From the NCBI GenBank assembly GCA_937907975.1, contig CALEQS010000250.1, forward strand, positions 1 to 6,434: 6,434 nucleotides of DNA. Reading direction: 5' to 3'. Made by a program: the position numbers and the translations under genes. This document shows positions 1 through 5,840 of the stretch, in pieces; the stretch's first letter is position 1; every line of letters starts with the position of its first letter. The notes below the pieces were generated by a model. That model was not told the origin of the DNA, did not search any database, and saw only the letters and a program-made list of their open reading frames with translations. The stretch comes from an uncultured Clostridia bacterium. GTDB taxonomy: Bacteria; Bacillota; Clostridia; Oscillospirales; Oscillospiraceae.

Positions 1-936
1 GACCCAGTTTTTTGCGCCGAAGAGACGGCTGCCCAGCAGCAGGTTGAAGGCCAGCAGGGCAATGGCGAAAGCGGCCACCGGCCAGCGCAGCTTTTTCGCT
101 GTGGTGAGGTTGCGCAGCACCAATGACAGCGCAAAGAAGAAGAACAGCCCCATGCCCATACACATGAGCTGCTTGTAGAGGTCGCCGGGGGCCTTGTTGG
201 CTGTCACCGTCATGCACAGTGTGGTGAGGAAAAAGGCCAGCGTCTCGATCTCAAAACCTGTGCGCCGCAGAATGCGGTAGAAGCTGTAAATGAGCCACAT
301 GACCAGGCAGAGCATCGCAAAGGTGACCGTGATCTGCACGCCGGACTCCGCGCCGTAGGCGATGAGCAGCTCCGTGCACAGCACGACCTGGATGAGCGTG
401 AGCAGCAGCAGGTTGATGCCCGGAGAGATCTTCCGCCCCGGACGGGTGCGCTTCTTCGCCTGTGCCAGCTCCTCGGCGGCGGTGCTGGCTGTGAATGTGA
501 CCTCCACACCGCCCATGTTGATGATGTCTCCGCTCTGGATGGGCATATGCTCCTGCGGGGCGACCTCCTGATCGTTGACGGTCAGACCGTTCTTGGAGTT
601 CAGGGCATAGACGCTCCACTGCCCCTTCTCATCCCGGAGAAAGGCGGCGTGGCTGCGGGAGACGGTGGGGGACTGGAGCACCACATCGCTGCGCCGGGAG
701 CGGCCGACGGTGTTCTCCCAGTGGTGAAATTCACCGTAGTCGCCGTCAGGCAGTGTGAGTCTGCCCCATGTCTCCCGTTCGATCCTGCCCCGCAGCAGGC
801 TGATGGCACAGCGGACCACCAACAGCACGGATAGAATGGGCAGCAGGATACAGCAGATCACGCTCAATGCGCTGATGACCGGGGAACTCTGCCCCGCAAG
901 GCCGCTGAGGGCCTCTTGTAAACTGGAAAGATTCAT
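1..936 (-). CDS. FHA domain-containing FtsW/RodA/SpoVE-type (SEDS) protein, N-terminal part
   Basis: Partial gene, 312 codons from the ATG at 936 to the left edge with no stop. The start has a strong ribosome site, AAGGAGG (942-948), six bases upstream. Residues about 21-48 form a first membrane helix. A complete cytoplasmic forkhead-associated domain follows at about 70-150, with the phosphothreonine-binding residues G78-R79, S93/R94/H96 and N116-G117, plus N121. Hydrophobic segments then follow at about 172-196, 200-222, 232-245, 256-275 and 286-302. The last residues, LFGAKNWV, match the signature of SEDS glycan polymerases (FtsW, RodA, SpoVE), where it precedes the 'QPSE' region. SEDS proteins polymerise lipid II into glycan strands with a class B PBP. 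The FHA domain suggests control by a Ser/Thr kinase of PknB type; this is inference. FHA is certain; the SEDS call rests on the topology and edge motif, since the catalytic region lies outside the window. Whether it serves division or elongation cannot be decided. Confidence 0.82.
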   Translation of the reverse strand, partial: MNLSSLQEALSGLAGQSSPVISALSVICCILLPILSVLLVVRCAISLLRGRIERETWGRLTLPDGDYGEFHHWENTVGRSRRSDVVLQSPTVSRSHAAFLRDEKGQWSVYALNSKNGLTVNDQEVAPQEHMPIQSGDIINMGGVEVTFTASTAAEELAQAKKRTRPGRKISPGINLLLLTLIQVVLCTELLIAYGAESGVQITVTFAMLCLVMWLIYSFYRILRRTGFEIETLAFFLTTLCMTVTANKAPGDLYKQLMCMGMGLFFFFALSLVLRNLTTAKKLRWPVAAFAIALLAFNLLLGSRLFGAKNWV

Positions 937-968
937 TGGAACCTCCTTGTGTACTATCTTACATCTTA

Positions 969-997
969 ATCATAGCACATTTTGGGGCGAAAAAAAG
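969..997 (-). promoter_or_regulatory. Candidate extended -10 promoter for the FHA-SEDS gene
   Basis: Read on the minus strand, TATGAT (969-974) is preceded by TGC (975-977), which makes an extended -10 element. The position where a -35 would sit (992-997, CTTTTT) is a poor match, as is usual for extended -10 promoters. It lies about 33 bases upstream of the ATG at 936, leaving a short leader with the AAGGAGG site. Seen by eye only. Confidence 0.45.
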
Positions 998-1048
998 AGA
1001 GAAATGGTTAATTCTTTCTGTATTTGCCGGGGCGGCACGGGAATACAG

Positions 1049-1077
1049 TGGACTTTAGGCGGGGATTGTGTTAAAAT
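1049..1077 (+). promoter_or_regulatory. Candidate sigma-A-type promoter for the tmk operon
   Basis: TGGACT (1049-1054; four of six bases of TTGACA) and TAAAAT (1072-1077; five of six of TATAAT) are separated by 17 bases. The -10 element ends 42 bases before the tmk ATG at 1120. It faces away from the promoter of the FHA-SEDS gene in the same 183-base intergenic region (937-1119). I saw no other convincing operator or riboswitch there. Confidence 0.5.
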
Positions 1078-1119
1078 CACTTTTAAACTAGGCGTTTTAT
1101 GCAGAGGAGGATGCGGCAT

Positions 1120-1800
1120 ATGGCAGGAACACTGATCGTGCTGGAGGGGACGGACGGCTCGGGAAAGTCCACCCAGTTTGCCCGGCTGAAGGGGCGGCTC
1201 TCCGCACAGGGGACGCAGTTCCAGTGCCTGAAATTTCCCCAGTATGAGGAGGAGTCCTCCGCACTGATCCGTATGTACCTGGCCGGTGAGTTCGGCTCCC
1301 ACCCCAGCGATGTGAACGGCTATGCGGCCTCCGCTTTTTATGCCGTTGACCGCTATGCTTCCTATAAAAAAGTTTGGGGCGAGTGGTATGAGCAGGGCGG
1401 GCTGGTGCTGGCTGACCGTTACACCACCTCCAATGCCATCCACCAGGCATCCAAGGTGCCGCCGGAGGAGCGGGAGGATTTCTTCCGCTGGCTGTACGAT
1501 TTTGAGTATCAGAAGCTGGGGCTGCCAAAGCCGGATCTGGTGGTCTATCTGGATGTGCCCACCGAGGCCAGCGTCCATATGCTCCGCGCCCGAGAGGAGC
1601 AGACCAACACCCACGCCGACATCCACGAGCAGGACACCGCCTATCTGCGCACCTGCCGGGAGAGCGGCCGTCAGGCCGCCGAGGTGCTGGGCTGGTATCA
1701 GGTGCAGTGCGTTCGGAATGATAAGTTGCGCTCCATTGAGAGTATCCACACGGAGATCTGGCAGCAGGTGGAATCCCTGCTGAATGGAAAGGGAGAATAA
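1120..1800 (+). CDS. tmk: Thymidylate kinase (dTMP kinase), clostridial type
   Basis: 226 residues. It phosphorylates dTMP to dTDP with ATP in the cytoplasm, an essential step for dTTP. The Walker A loop GTDGSGKST is at residues 10-18. FPQYEEESSALI (39-50) and the DVNGYAASAFYAVDRY stretch (64-79) form the nucleoside-binding region. LADRYTTSN (97-105) carries the DR(Y) motif of the family. KPDLVVYLDVP (137-147) is the core strand, and a LID-like segment with R156, R158 and D167-H169-E170 follows. The ATG at 1120 is chosen because AGGAGG (1105-1110) lies nine bases upstream; the in-frame ATGs at 1099 and 1111 precede or abut that site. The sequence differs from the shorter Bacillus/E. coli Tmk and resembles a clostridial subgroup sometimes annotated as deoxynucleoside kinase, so substrate range is less sure than fold. 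It is the first gene of the co-directional run; the next start is two bases after its TAA. Confidence 0.88.
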   Translation: MAGTLIVLEGTDGSGKSTQFARLKGRLSAQGTQFQCLKFPQYEEESSALIRMYLAGEFGSHPSDVNGYAASAFYAVDRYASYKKVWGEWYEQGGLVLADRYTTSNAIHQASKVPPEEREDFFRWLYDFEYQKLGLPKPDLVVYLDVPTEASVHMLRAREEQTNTHADIHEQDTAYLRTCRESGRQAAEVLGWYQVQCVRNDKLRSIESIHTEIWQQVESLLNGKGE

Positions 1801-1802
1801 CT

Positions 1803-2348
1803 ATGGTTTGTGTCCTGCTGGCGGACGGATTTGAGGAGTCCGAGGCCGTTGTCCCTGTGGATCTGCTCCGCCGGGGCGGGGTGGAGGTCACACTGGCCGG
1901 TGTGCGGTCACTGACTGTGCAGAGCAGTCATGCCCTCACGGTCACGGCGGACTGCCTGCTGAGCGAGGTCGCACCGGAACAGGTCGAAATGGTGTTTGTG
2001 CCCGGCGGTCTTGGCGGTGTCAACAACCTGCTGGCCGAGCCCCGTGTGGCCGATTTTCTGCGCAGATGCTTTGAATTGGAAAAATATGCTGCCGCTATCT
2101 GTGCCGGCCCTACGGTGCTGTCCCGGCTGGGGCTGATCGACGGGAAAAAGGCCACCTGTTACCCCACCTGCACACAGCTTCTGCCCCCGGCGGTTTATCA
2201 GCCGGGTGAAATCGTGGTACAGGACGGCAGGCTGCTCACCGGTGAGGCGGCGGGCAGTGCCTTTGATCTGGGCCTTGCCATGCTGACGGCGCTGAAGGGA
2301 GAGAAAACGGCGGATGAGGTGCGCGCGAGCGTCTGCTATCGTGGATAA
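1803..2348 (+). CDS. DJ-1/PfpI (ThiJ) family protein
   Basis: 181 residues, the usual length of a single-domain DJ-1 protein. LADGFEESEAVVPVDLLRR (6-24) holds the conserved glutamate, E14, matching E18 of human DJ-1. FVPGG (65-69) is the conserved turn. AAICAGP (97-103) is the nucleophile elbow with the reactive cysteine C100, matching C106 of DJ-1; ATCYP (117-121) follows as in YajL-like proteins. GEAAGSAFDLGLAML near the C terminus is also typical. Members act on damaged or glyoxal-modified molecules or as redox-sensing chaperones; the exact activity of this one cannot be read from sequence. The ATG lies two bases after the tmk stop, with GGGAG (1791-1795) as ribosome site inside the end of tmk, so translation is probably coupled. 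Its tail overlaps the start of the cyclo-ligase gene. Confidence 0.9.
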   Translation: MVCVLLADGFEESEAVVPVDLLRRGGVEVTLAGVRSLTVQSSHALTVTADCLLSEVAPEQVEMVFVPGGLGGVNNLLAEPRVADFLRRCFELEKYAAAICAGPTVLSRLGLIDGKKATCYPTCTQLLPPAVYQPGEIVVQDGRLLTGEAAGSAFDLGLAMLTALKGEKTADEVRASVCYRG

Positions 2349-2904
2349 GACCGCATTCCGCACTGAGCTGAAGCGGCGGGAGGCCGCGCTCACGGCGGAA
2401 GAACGACAAATCAGTGATGCACGGTTGAGAGAGCGCTTTCTGGCGAACCCCATTGTGTGCTCTGCTCAGACCATCCTGCTGTTCGCGGGCATGGGGGCGG
2501 AGGTGGACACCGCGCCGCTGCTGGAGCATCTGGCCCAGGCGGCCAGGCAGATCCTTCTGCCCCGCTGTCTGCCTGGCCACGGGATGGAGGCGCGGCTCTA
2601 TGATCCCGCAAGGCTGGTGCGACACCGTTATGGTATGCTGGAGCCTGACACGACCTGCCCGGTGGTGGAGCGCTCCGAGATCGACCTGATCCTCGTGCCT
2701 GCGCTGTGCTATGATGCACACTGTATGCGCATGGGCCGGGGCGGCGGCTTCTATGACCGCTATCTTGCCGGTTATACCGGGCACACCATCGGCCTGTGCC
2801 GGGATGCCCTGCTCTGTGCGGCAGTGCCTGCGGATGACTGGGACAGGCCGGTGGAACTGGTGCTGACGGAAACGCGCCGGTTTGTGCATGAGAATAGAAG
2901 ATAA
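2341..2904 (+). CDS. 5-formyltetrahydrofolate cyclo-ligase (5,10-methenyl-THF synthetase)
   Basis: 187 residues from the GTG at 2341. The enzyme uses ATP to convert 5-formyl-THF to 5,10-methenyl-THF, returning a storage folate to the one-carbon pool. The N terminus MDKTAFRTELKRR matches the family start. ILLPRC then GMEARLYDP form the mid domain, and IDLILVPALCYD leads into GRGGGFYDR (132-140), the conserved glycine-rich ATP/folate motif. VPADDWDRPVELVLTE near the end is the usual family tail. The start is uncertain. The GTG at 2341 gives the normal family N terminus and overlaps the DJ-1 stop by eight bases, but has no clear ribosome site and would rely on reinitiation. The in-frame ATG at 2314 has AGGGAG (2296-2301) twelve bases upstream and would add nine atypical residues. 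No experimentally fixed gene symbol can be assigned; family names in use include fthC and ygfA/fau. Confidence 0.88.
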   Translation: MDKTAFRTELKRREAALTAEERQISDARLRERFLANPIVCSAQTILLFAGMGAEVDTAPLLEHLAQAARQILLPRCLPGHGMEARLYDPARLVRHRYGMLEPDTTCPVVERSEIDLILVPALCYDAHCMRMGRGGGFYDRYLAGYTGHTIGLCRDALLCAAVPADDWDRPVELVLTETRRFVHENRR

Positions 2905-2965
2905 CAGCGGCATGGGCCGTTTGAGATAAAGTGACAAGATAAAGCCCCACGACAGGAGTGATGAT

Positions 2966-4384
2966 ATGGCTTTCGACCCTAATGATGATTTTGGAATGGA
3001 TGATTTCAATTTTGACGATTTTGATTTCAATATCGAGGATTATACCAGCCAGGTGGATTTCGACGGCGGCAAAGGTGCGGCCGATCCCCAGGCACCGGAG
3101 GACGATGATGCTTCCGGTGATACAGGTGAGTACACCCCGGTGAGAAGGAGTGAAGAGCGCGTGCACCCTCAGCGCAAGCATACGAGAAAACCTGTCAAAC
3201 AAAAGAAACAGAAGCAGAAACAGGGTGGCAGTGTGCGTGCCATGAGCCGCCTGCTGGTCGTGCTGATCTATCTGCTGGTGGTGTGCATCGCTGCCTATCT
3301 GCTGGCCACCTTTGGCTGGCGGTGGGGCAGTGATCTGCTGGCTCTGGATAAGCCGGAGACCAGCGCGACCATTACGCTGGAGGACTCTATGTTCACCACA
3401 GAGCAGACCACGGATGATGCGGGCAATGCGCAGACCGTCTATCTTGCGGACATGGATCAGGTCAGTGATCTGCTTGAATCCAACGGCCTCATCGAATATA
3501 AGTGGCTTTTCAAGCTCTTTGCAAACTTTACTCATAAGGACACCAAGCTGGCCCCGGGCACCTATGAACTGAACACGACCATGGATTACAGTGCCCTGCT
3601 GCGCAATATGCGCGCCAGCTCCGGCAGCCGCACTACGGTCCAGCTGATGATCCGTGAGGGCAGCACCGTTTCCGACATTATTGCTCTGCTGGCGGAGAAC
3701 AATGTGGCCACGGAGGAAGAACTGAAGGATGCTGCGACGAACTACGACTTCGACTATGATTTCCTCGACAAGTCTACCCTGGGCGAGGAGAACCGTCTGG
3801 AAGGCTATCTCTTCCCAGATACCTATGAGTTCTATCAGAACAGCGACGCGGTAACTGCGCTGAATAAGCTGCTTTTCAATTTCCGCAGCAAGATCTACGA
3901 CAATAACAGCGTCGATCAGGCCAAGCTGGCACAATACAAGGCGGACGGCTATGATCTGCACGACATTCTGACCATCGCCTCCATCATCGAAAAGGAGACG
4001 GACGGCAAGGATCAGAACGGCATTTCTTCCGTTATCTATAATCGCCTGAAGAAGAATGGCGGCACCGGCGGCAAGCTGCAGATGGACTCTACGATCTACT
4101 ATGCGCTGGGCGATACCAGCCGCGAGTTGACGGCGGAGGATCTGACCATTGACAGCCCCTACAACACCTATGCCAACACCGGCCTGCCCAAGGGGCCCAT
4201 CTGCTGCCCCGGCCTGACTGCGATCCAGGCGGCGCTGTTCCCCAGTGACACGGACGATTATTACTTTGTGCTCGGTGACGACGGCACCACTCATTTCTTC
4301 TCTGATTATGACAGCTTCGTGACCTTTAAGAATGCCCAGACCGGCGAGATCCAGGATCAGGAGGATGGCAATGAGGAGGGCTGA
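2966..4384 (+). CDS. mltG: Endolytic peptidoglycan transglycosylase MltG (YceG-like)
   Basis: 472 residues. MltG is a membrane-anchored lytic transglycosylase that cuts nascent glycan strands and is thought to release or terminate them. The start has AGGAG (2954-2958) seven bases upstream. A cytoplasmic N-terminal tail comes first: residues 1-27 are rich in Asp and Phe, followed by a Lys/Arg/Gln-rich stretch at about 59-91. One membrane helix spans about 95-117. The extracellular part holds a LysM-like region (about 160-245, ending REGSTVSDIIALL), then LEGYLFPDTYEF (278-289). Next is ASIIEKET (338-345) with the catalytic glutamate E342, and then the conserved LQMDSTIYYALG (371-382) and TYANTGLPKGPI (401-412) motifs. 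All expected catalytic-domain motifs are present. It is longer than the E. coli enzyme because of the tail. A 61-base gap separates it from the preceding gene, and its 3' end overlaps the U32 gene by 14 bases. Confidence 0.95.
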   Translation: MAFDPNDDFGMDDFNFDDFDFNIEDYTSQVDFDGGKGAADPQAPEDDDASGDTGEYTPVRRSEERVHPQRKHTRKPVKQKKQKQKQGGSVRAMSRLLVVLIYLLVVCIAAYLLATFGWRWGSDLLALDKPETSATITLEDSMFTTEQTTDDAGNAQTVYLADMDQVSDLLESNGLIEYKWLFKLFANFTHKDTKLAPGTYELNTTMDYSALLRNMRASSGSRTTVQLMIREGSTVSDIIALLAENNVATEEELKDAATNYDFDYDFLDKSTLGEENRLEGYLFPDTYEFYQNSDAVTALNKLLFNFRSKIYDNNSVDQAKLAQYKADGYDLHDILTIASIIEKETDGKDQNGISSVIYNRLKKNGGTGGKLQMDSTIYYALGDTSRELTAEDLTIDSPYNTYANTGLPKGPICCPGLTAIQAALFPSDTDDYYFVLGDDGTTHFFSDYDSFVTFKNAQTGEIQDQEDGNEEG

Positions 4385-5612
4385 CCGCAAGCCGGAGCTG
4401 CTGGCTCCGGCGGGTGATATGGAGCGGCTGAAAATGGCCGTAGTCTACGGCGCGGACGCCGTCTATCTGGCAGGTACCACCTTCGGGATGCGTGCCTTTG
4501 CCGGTAACTTCGATGAGCACACGATTTACGATGCCACCCGTCTCTGTAAAGAGGCGGGTGTGCGCACCCATGTGACCATCAACACCATGCCCCGGGGCGA
4601 TGAGGTCGCCCATCTGCCGGAGTGGCTGGAGATCATTCAGGACGCCGGAGTGGACGCAGTCATCGTGGCCGATCTGGGTGCGTTCCGCATGGCGGAGAAA
4701 TACGCCCCCCAGGTGGAGCGCCATATCTCCACTCAGGCCAGTGTCTCCAACCCGGTGACGGCTCAGGCATGGTACGAGATGGGGGCCAAGCGGGTCATTC
4801 TGGCCCGGGAACTCAGTCTGGAGGAAGTGGCCGCCATCCGGCGGGGGACTGACCCGGAGCTGGAGATCGAGTCCTTTGTTCACGGCGCCATGTGCGTCAG
4901 CTATTCCGGCCGCTGCCTGCTGTCCAACTATATGACTGGCCGGGATGCCAGCCGGGGTGCCTGTGCCCAGCCCTGCCGCTATCAGTATGCCCTGATGGAG
5001 GAGAAACGCCCTGGAGAGTATTTCCCGGTGTTTGAGGACGAGAAAGGCACCTATATTATGAACTCCCGGGATATGTGCATGATCGACCATGTGAAGAAAC
5101 TGATGGACATCGGTCTGGACTCCTTCAAGATCGAAGGCCGGGCCAAGTCCGCCTACTATGCGGCCATCGTCACCGGTGCCTACCGTCATGCCATTGATGC
5201 CGCCGCCGATGGCCGGGAACTGGAGCCCATCTGGCGGGACGAGGTGGAAAAGGTTTCTCACCGGCACTATTCCACCGGCTTCTGGTACGGCCAGCCCGGT
5301 CAGTTCTATGAGGACGCCCGTTATATCCGGGACTGGCAGGTGTGCGCAATCGTGGAAAGCTGTGATGCGAACGGACTTGCCGCCCTGTCTCTGCGCAATA
5401 AGTTTTCCGCCGGTCAGACGGTGGAGGTAGTCGGCCCCAACTGCGCGCCGGTGAGCTTTGAAGCCCCGCTCATGGAGAGCGAGGACGGCCTGCCCCTGCG
5501 GGAGCCGAAAACGCCCCAGATGAAATTCAGAATGCAGCTGCCCCATCCCGTCTCCGCACTGAGCATCCTGCGCCGGGCGGTGGATCTGACGCCGGGGAAG
5601 GAGCGCGGCTGA
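4371..5612 (+). CDS. Peptidase U32 family protein, TrhP-like tRNA hydroxylation protein
   Basis: 413 residues. PELLAPAGDMERLKMAVVYGADAVY (8-32) is the hallmark U32 N terminus. The family signature is at 167-185 (ESFVHGAMC...GRCLLS), and ACAQPCRYQY follows at 197-206. Cysteines C175, C182, C198 and C202 are spaced as in TrhP/RlhA proteins, where they are thought to bind an Fe-S cluster. KIEGRAKSAYY (253-263) is also conserved. Characterised members of this group (E. coli TrhP/YegQ, B. subtilis YrrN/YrrO) are needed to make 5-hydroxyuridine at the tRNA wobble position using prephenate; other U32 members act as collagenases or on rRNA. tRNA hydroxylation is the best guess from the mltG neighbourhood. 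The ATG at 4371 is chosen because AGGAGG (4359-4364) is six bases upstream; an ATG at 4332 and one at 4365 are badly placed. The stop overlaps the next ATG by one base. Confidence 0.9.
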   Translation: MRRADRKPELLAPAGDMERLKMAVVYGADAVYLAGTTFGMRAFAGNFDEHTIYDATRLCKEAGVRTHVTINTMPRGDEVAHLPEWLEIIQDAGVDAVIVADLGAFRMAEKYAPQVERHISTQASVSNPVTAQAWYEMGAKRVILARELSLEEVAAIRRGTDPELEIESFVHGAMCVSYSGRCLLSNYMTGRDASRGACAQPCRYQYALMEEKRPGEYFPVFEDEKGTYIMNSRDMCMIDHVKKLMDIGLDSFKIEGRAKSAYYAAIVTGAYRHAIDAAADGRELEPIWRDEVEKVSHRHYSTGFWYGQPGQFYEDARYIRDWQVCAIVESCDANGLAALSLRNKFSAGQTVEVVGPNCAPVSFEAPLMESEDGLPLREPKTPQMKFRMQLPHPVSALSILRRAVDLTPGKERG

Positions 5613-5785
5613 TGAGTCTGTTTCTCCGCCTGCTGATCCTGACTGCGCTGGAACTGGGACTCGGCATCTTCTGTCTTGCCGATAAAAAGCTCCCGGACAG
5701 CTATCGCTTCATCGGCAAACTGCTGATCGGTATGACTGTGATCTCCGCCCTTGCGCTGGCGGCAGTGGCGCTTTTTGCAAAATGA
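5612..5785 (+). CDS. Small two-helix membrane protein of unknown function
   Basis: 57 codons, ATG to TGA. The start codon shares one base with the U32 stop (TGATG), and AAGGAG (5598-5603) lies eight bases upstream, so translation looks real and coupled. Residues about 4-22 (LFLRLLILTALELGLGIFC) and 36-56 (GKLLIGMTVISALALAAVALFA, approximately) are hydrophobic, joined by a short polar loop DKKLPDSYRF (24-33). With two positive charges in the loop plus R31-like residues, a hairpin with both termini outside is possible; the orientation is not certain. I do not recognise a family. Its position at the end of the operon, just before the alaS T-box promoter, suggests a small accessory membrane protein, but no function can be read. 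Ribosome site, overlap and codon use like its neighbours favour a true gene. Confidence 0.7.
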   Translation: MSLFLRLLILTALELGLGIFCLADKKLPDSYRFIGKLLIGMTVISALALAAVALFAK

Positions 5786-5788
5786 GGA

Positions 5789-5823
5789 AAAACGGCGGAT
5801 CATCTGTTGACAATTGCCGTTTT
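5789..5823 (+). terminator. Candidate weak intrinsic terminator for the upstream operon
   Basis: AAAACGGC (5789-5796) and GCCGTTTT (5816-5823) are perfect inverted repeats of eight bases around a 19-base loop. The right arm ends in four T residues after a GCCG core, which is the form of a weak, possibly bidirectional, intrinsic terminator. It begins four bases after the stop of the small membrane protein gene. The loop contains the -35 box of the alaS promoter. The short GC core, long loop and short T tract make strong termination doubtful. Confidence 0.4.
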
Positions 5824-5834
5824 CGTGATAAAAT
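5807..5834 (+). promoter_or_regulatory. Strong sigma-A-type promoter of the T-box/alaS unit
   Basis: A perfect TTGACA (5807-5812) is followed by 16 bases and TAAAAT (5829-5834). TGA (5826-5828) directly before the -10 gives an extended -10 as well. Transcription should start near 5841, which places the whole T-box structure (from about 5856) in the leader RNA. Confidence 0.8.
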
Positions 5835-5840
5835 AACAAA

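Noticed and set aside
362..834. Plus-strand frames opposite the FHA-SEDS gene
   Set aside because: They are antisense to a clear FHA domain and membrane segments; no ribosome site or family resemblance.
1099..1119. Upstream ATG codons for tmk at 1099 and 1111
   Set aside because: The AGGAGG ribosome site (1105-1110) lies between or next to them, so only the ATG at 1120 has proper spacing; the added residues are not part of the family.
970..1891. Two minus-strand frames of about 260 codons opposite tmk
   Set aside because: They are antisense to tmk, rich in Pro, Arg and Gly as expected from reversed GC-rich codons, and show no domain.
2911..2925. Small hairpin CGGC-ATGG-GCCG followed by TTT between the cyclo-ligase and mltG
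   Set aside because: The stem is only four base pairs and the T run is three, too weak to call a terminator; the genes around it look co-transcribed.
2411..4390. 659-codon open frame on the minus strand
   Set aside because: It is antisense to mltG and the cyclo-ligase, has a low-complexity Ile/Val/Gly/Arg/Ala-rich composition and no recognisable domain. It is a shadow of the strong codon bias of the real genes.
4326..5546. 406-codon open frame on the minus strand
   Set aside because: It is antisense to the U32 gene, which is a full-length, motif-complete protein. No family match or well-placed ribosome site supports the reverse frame.
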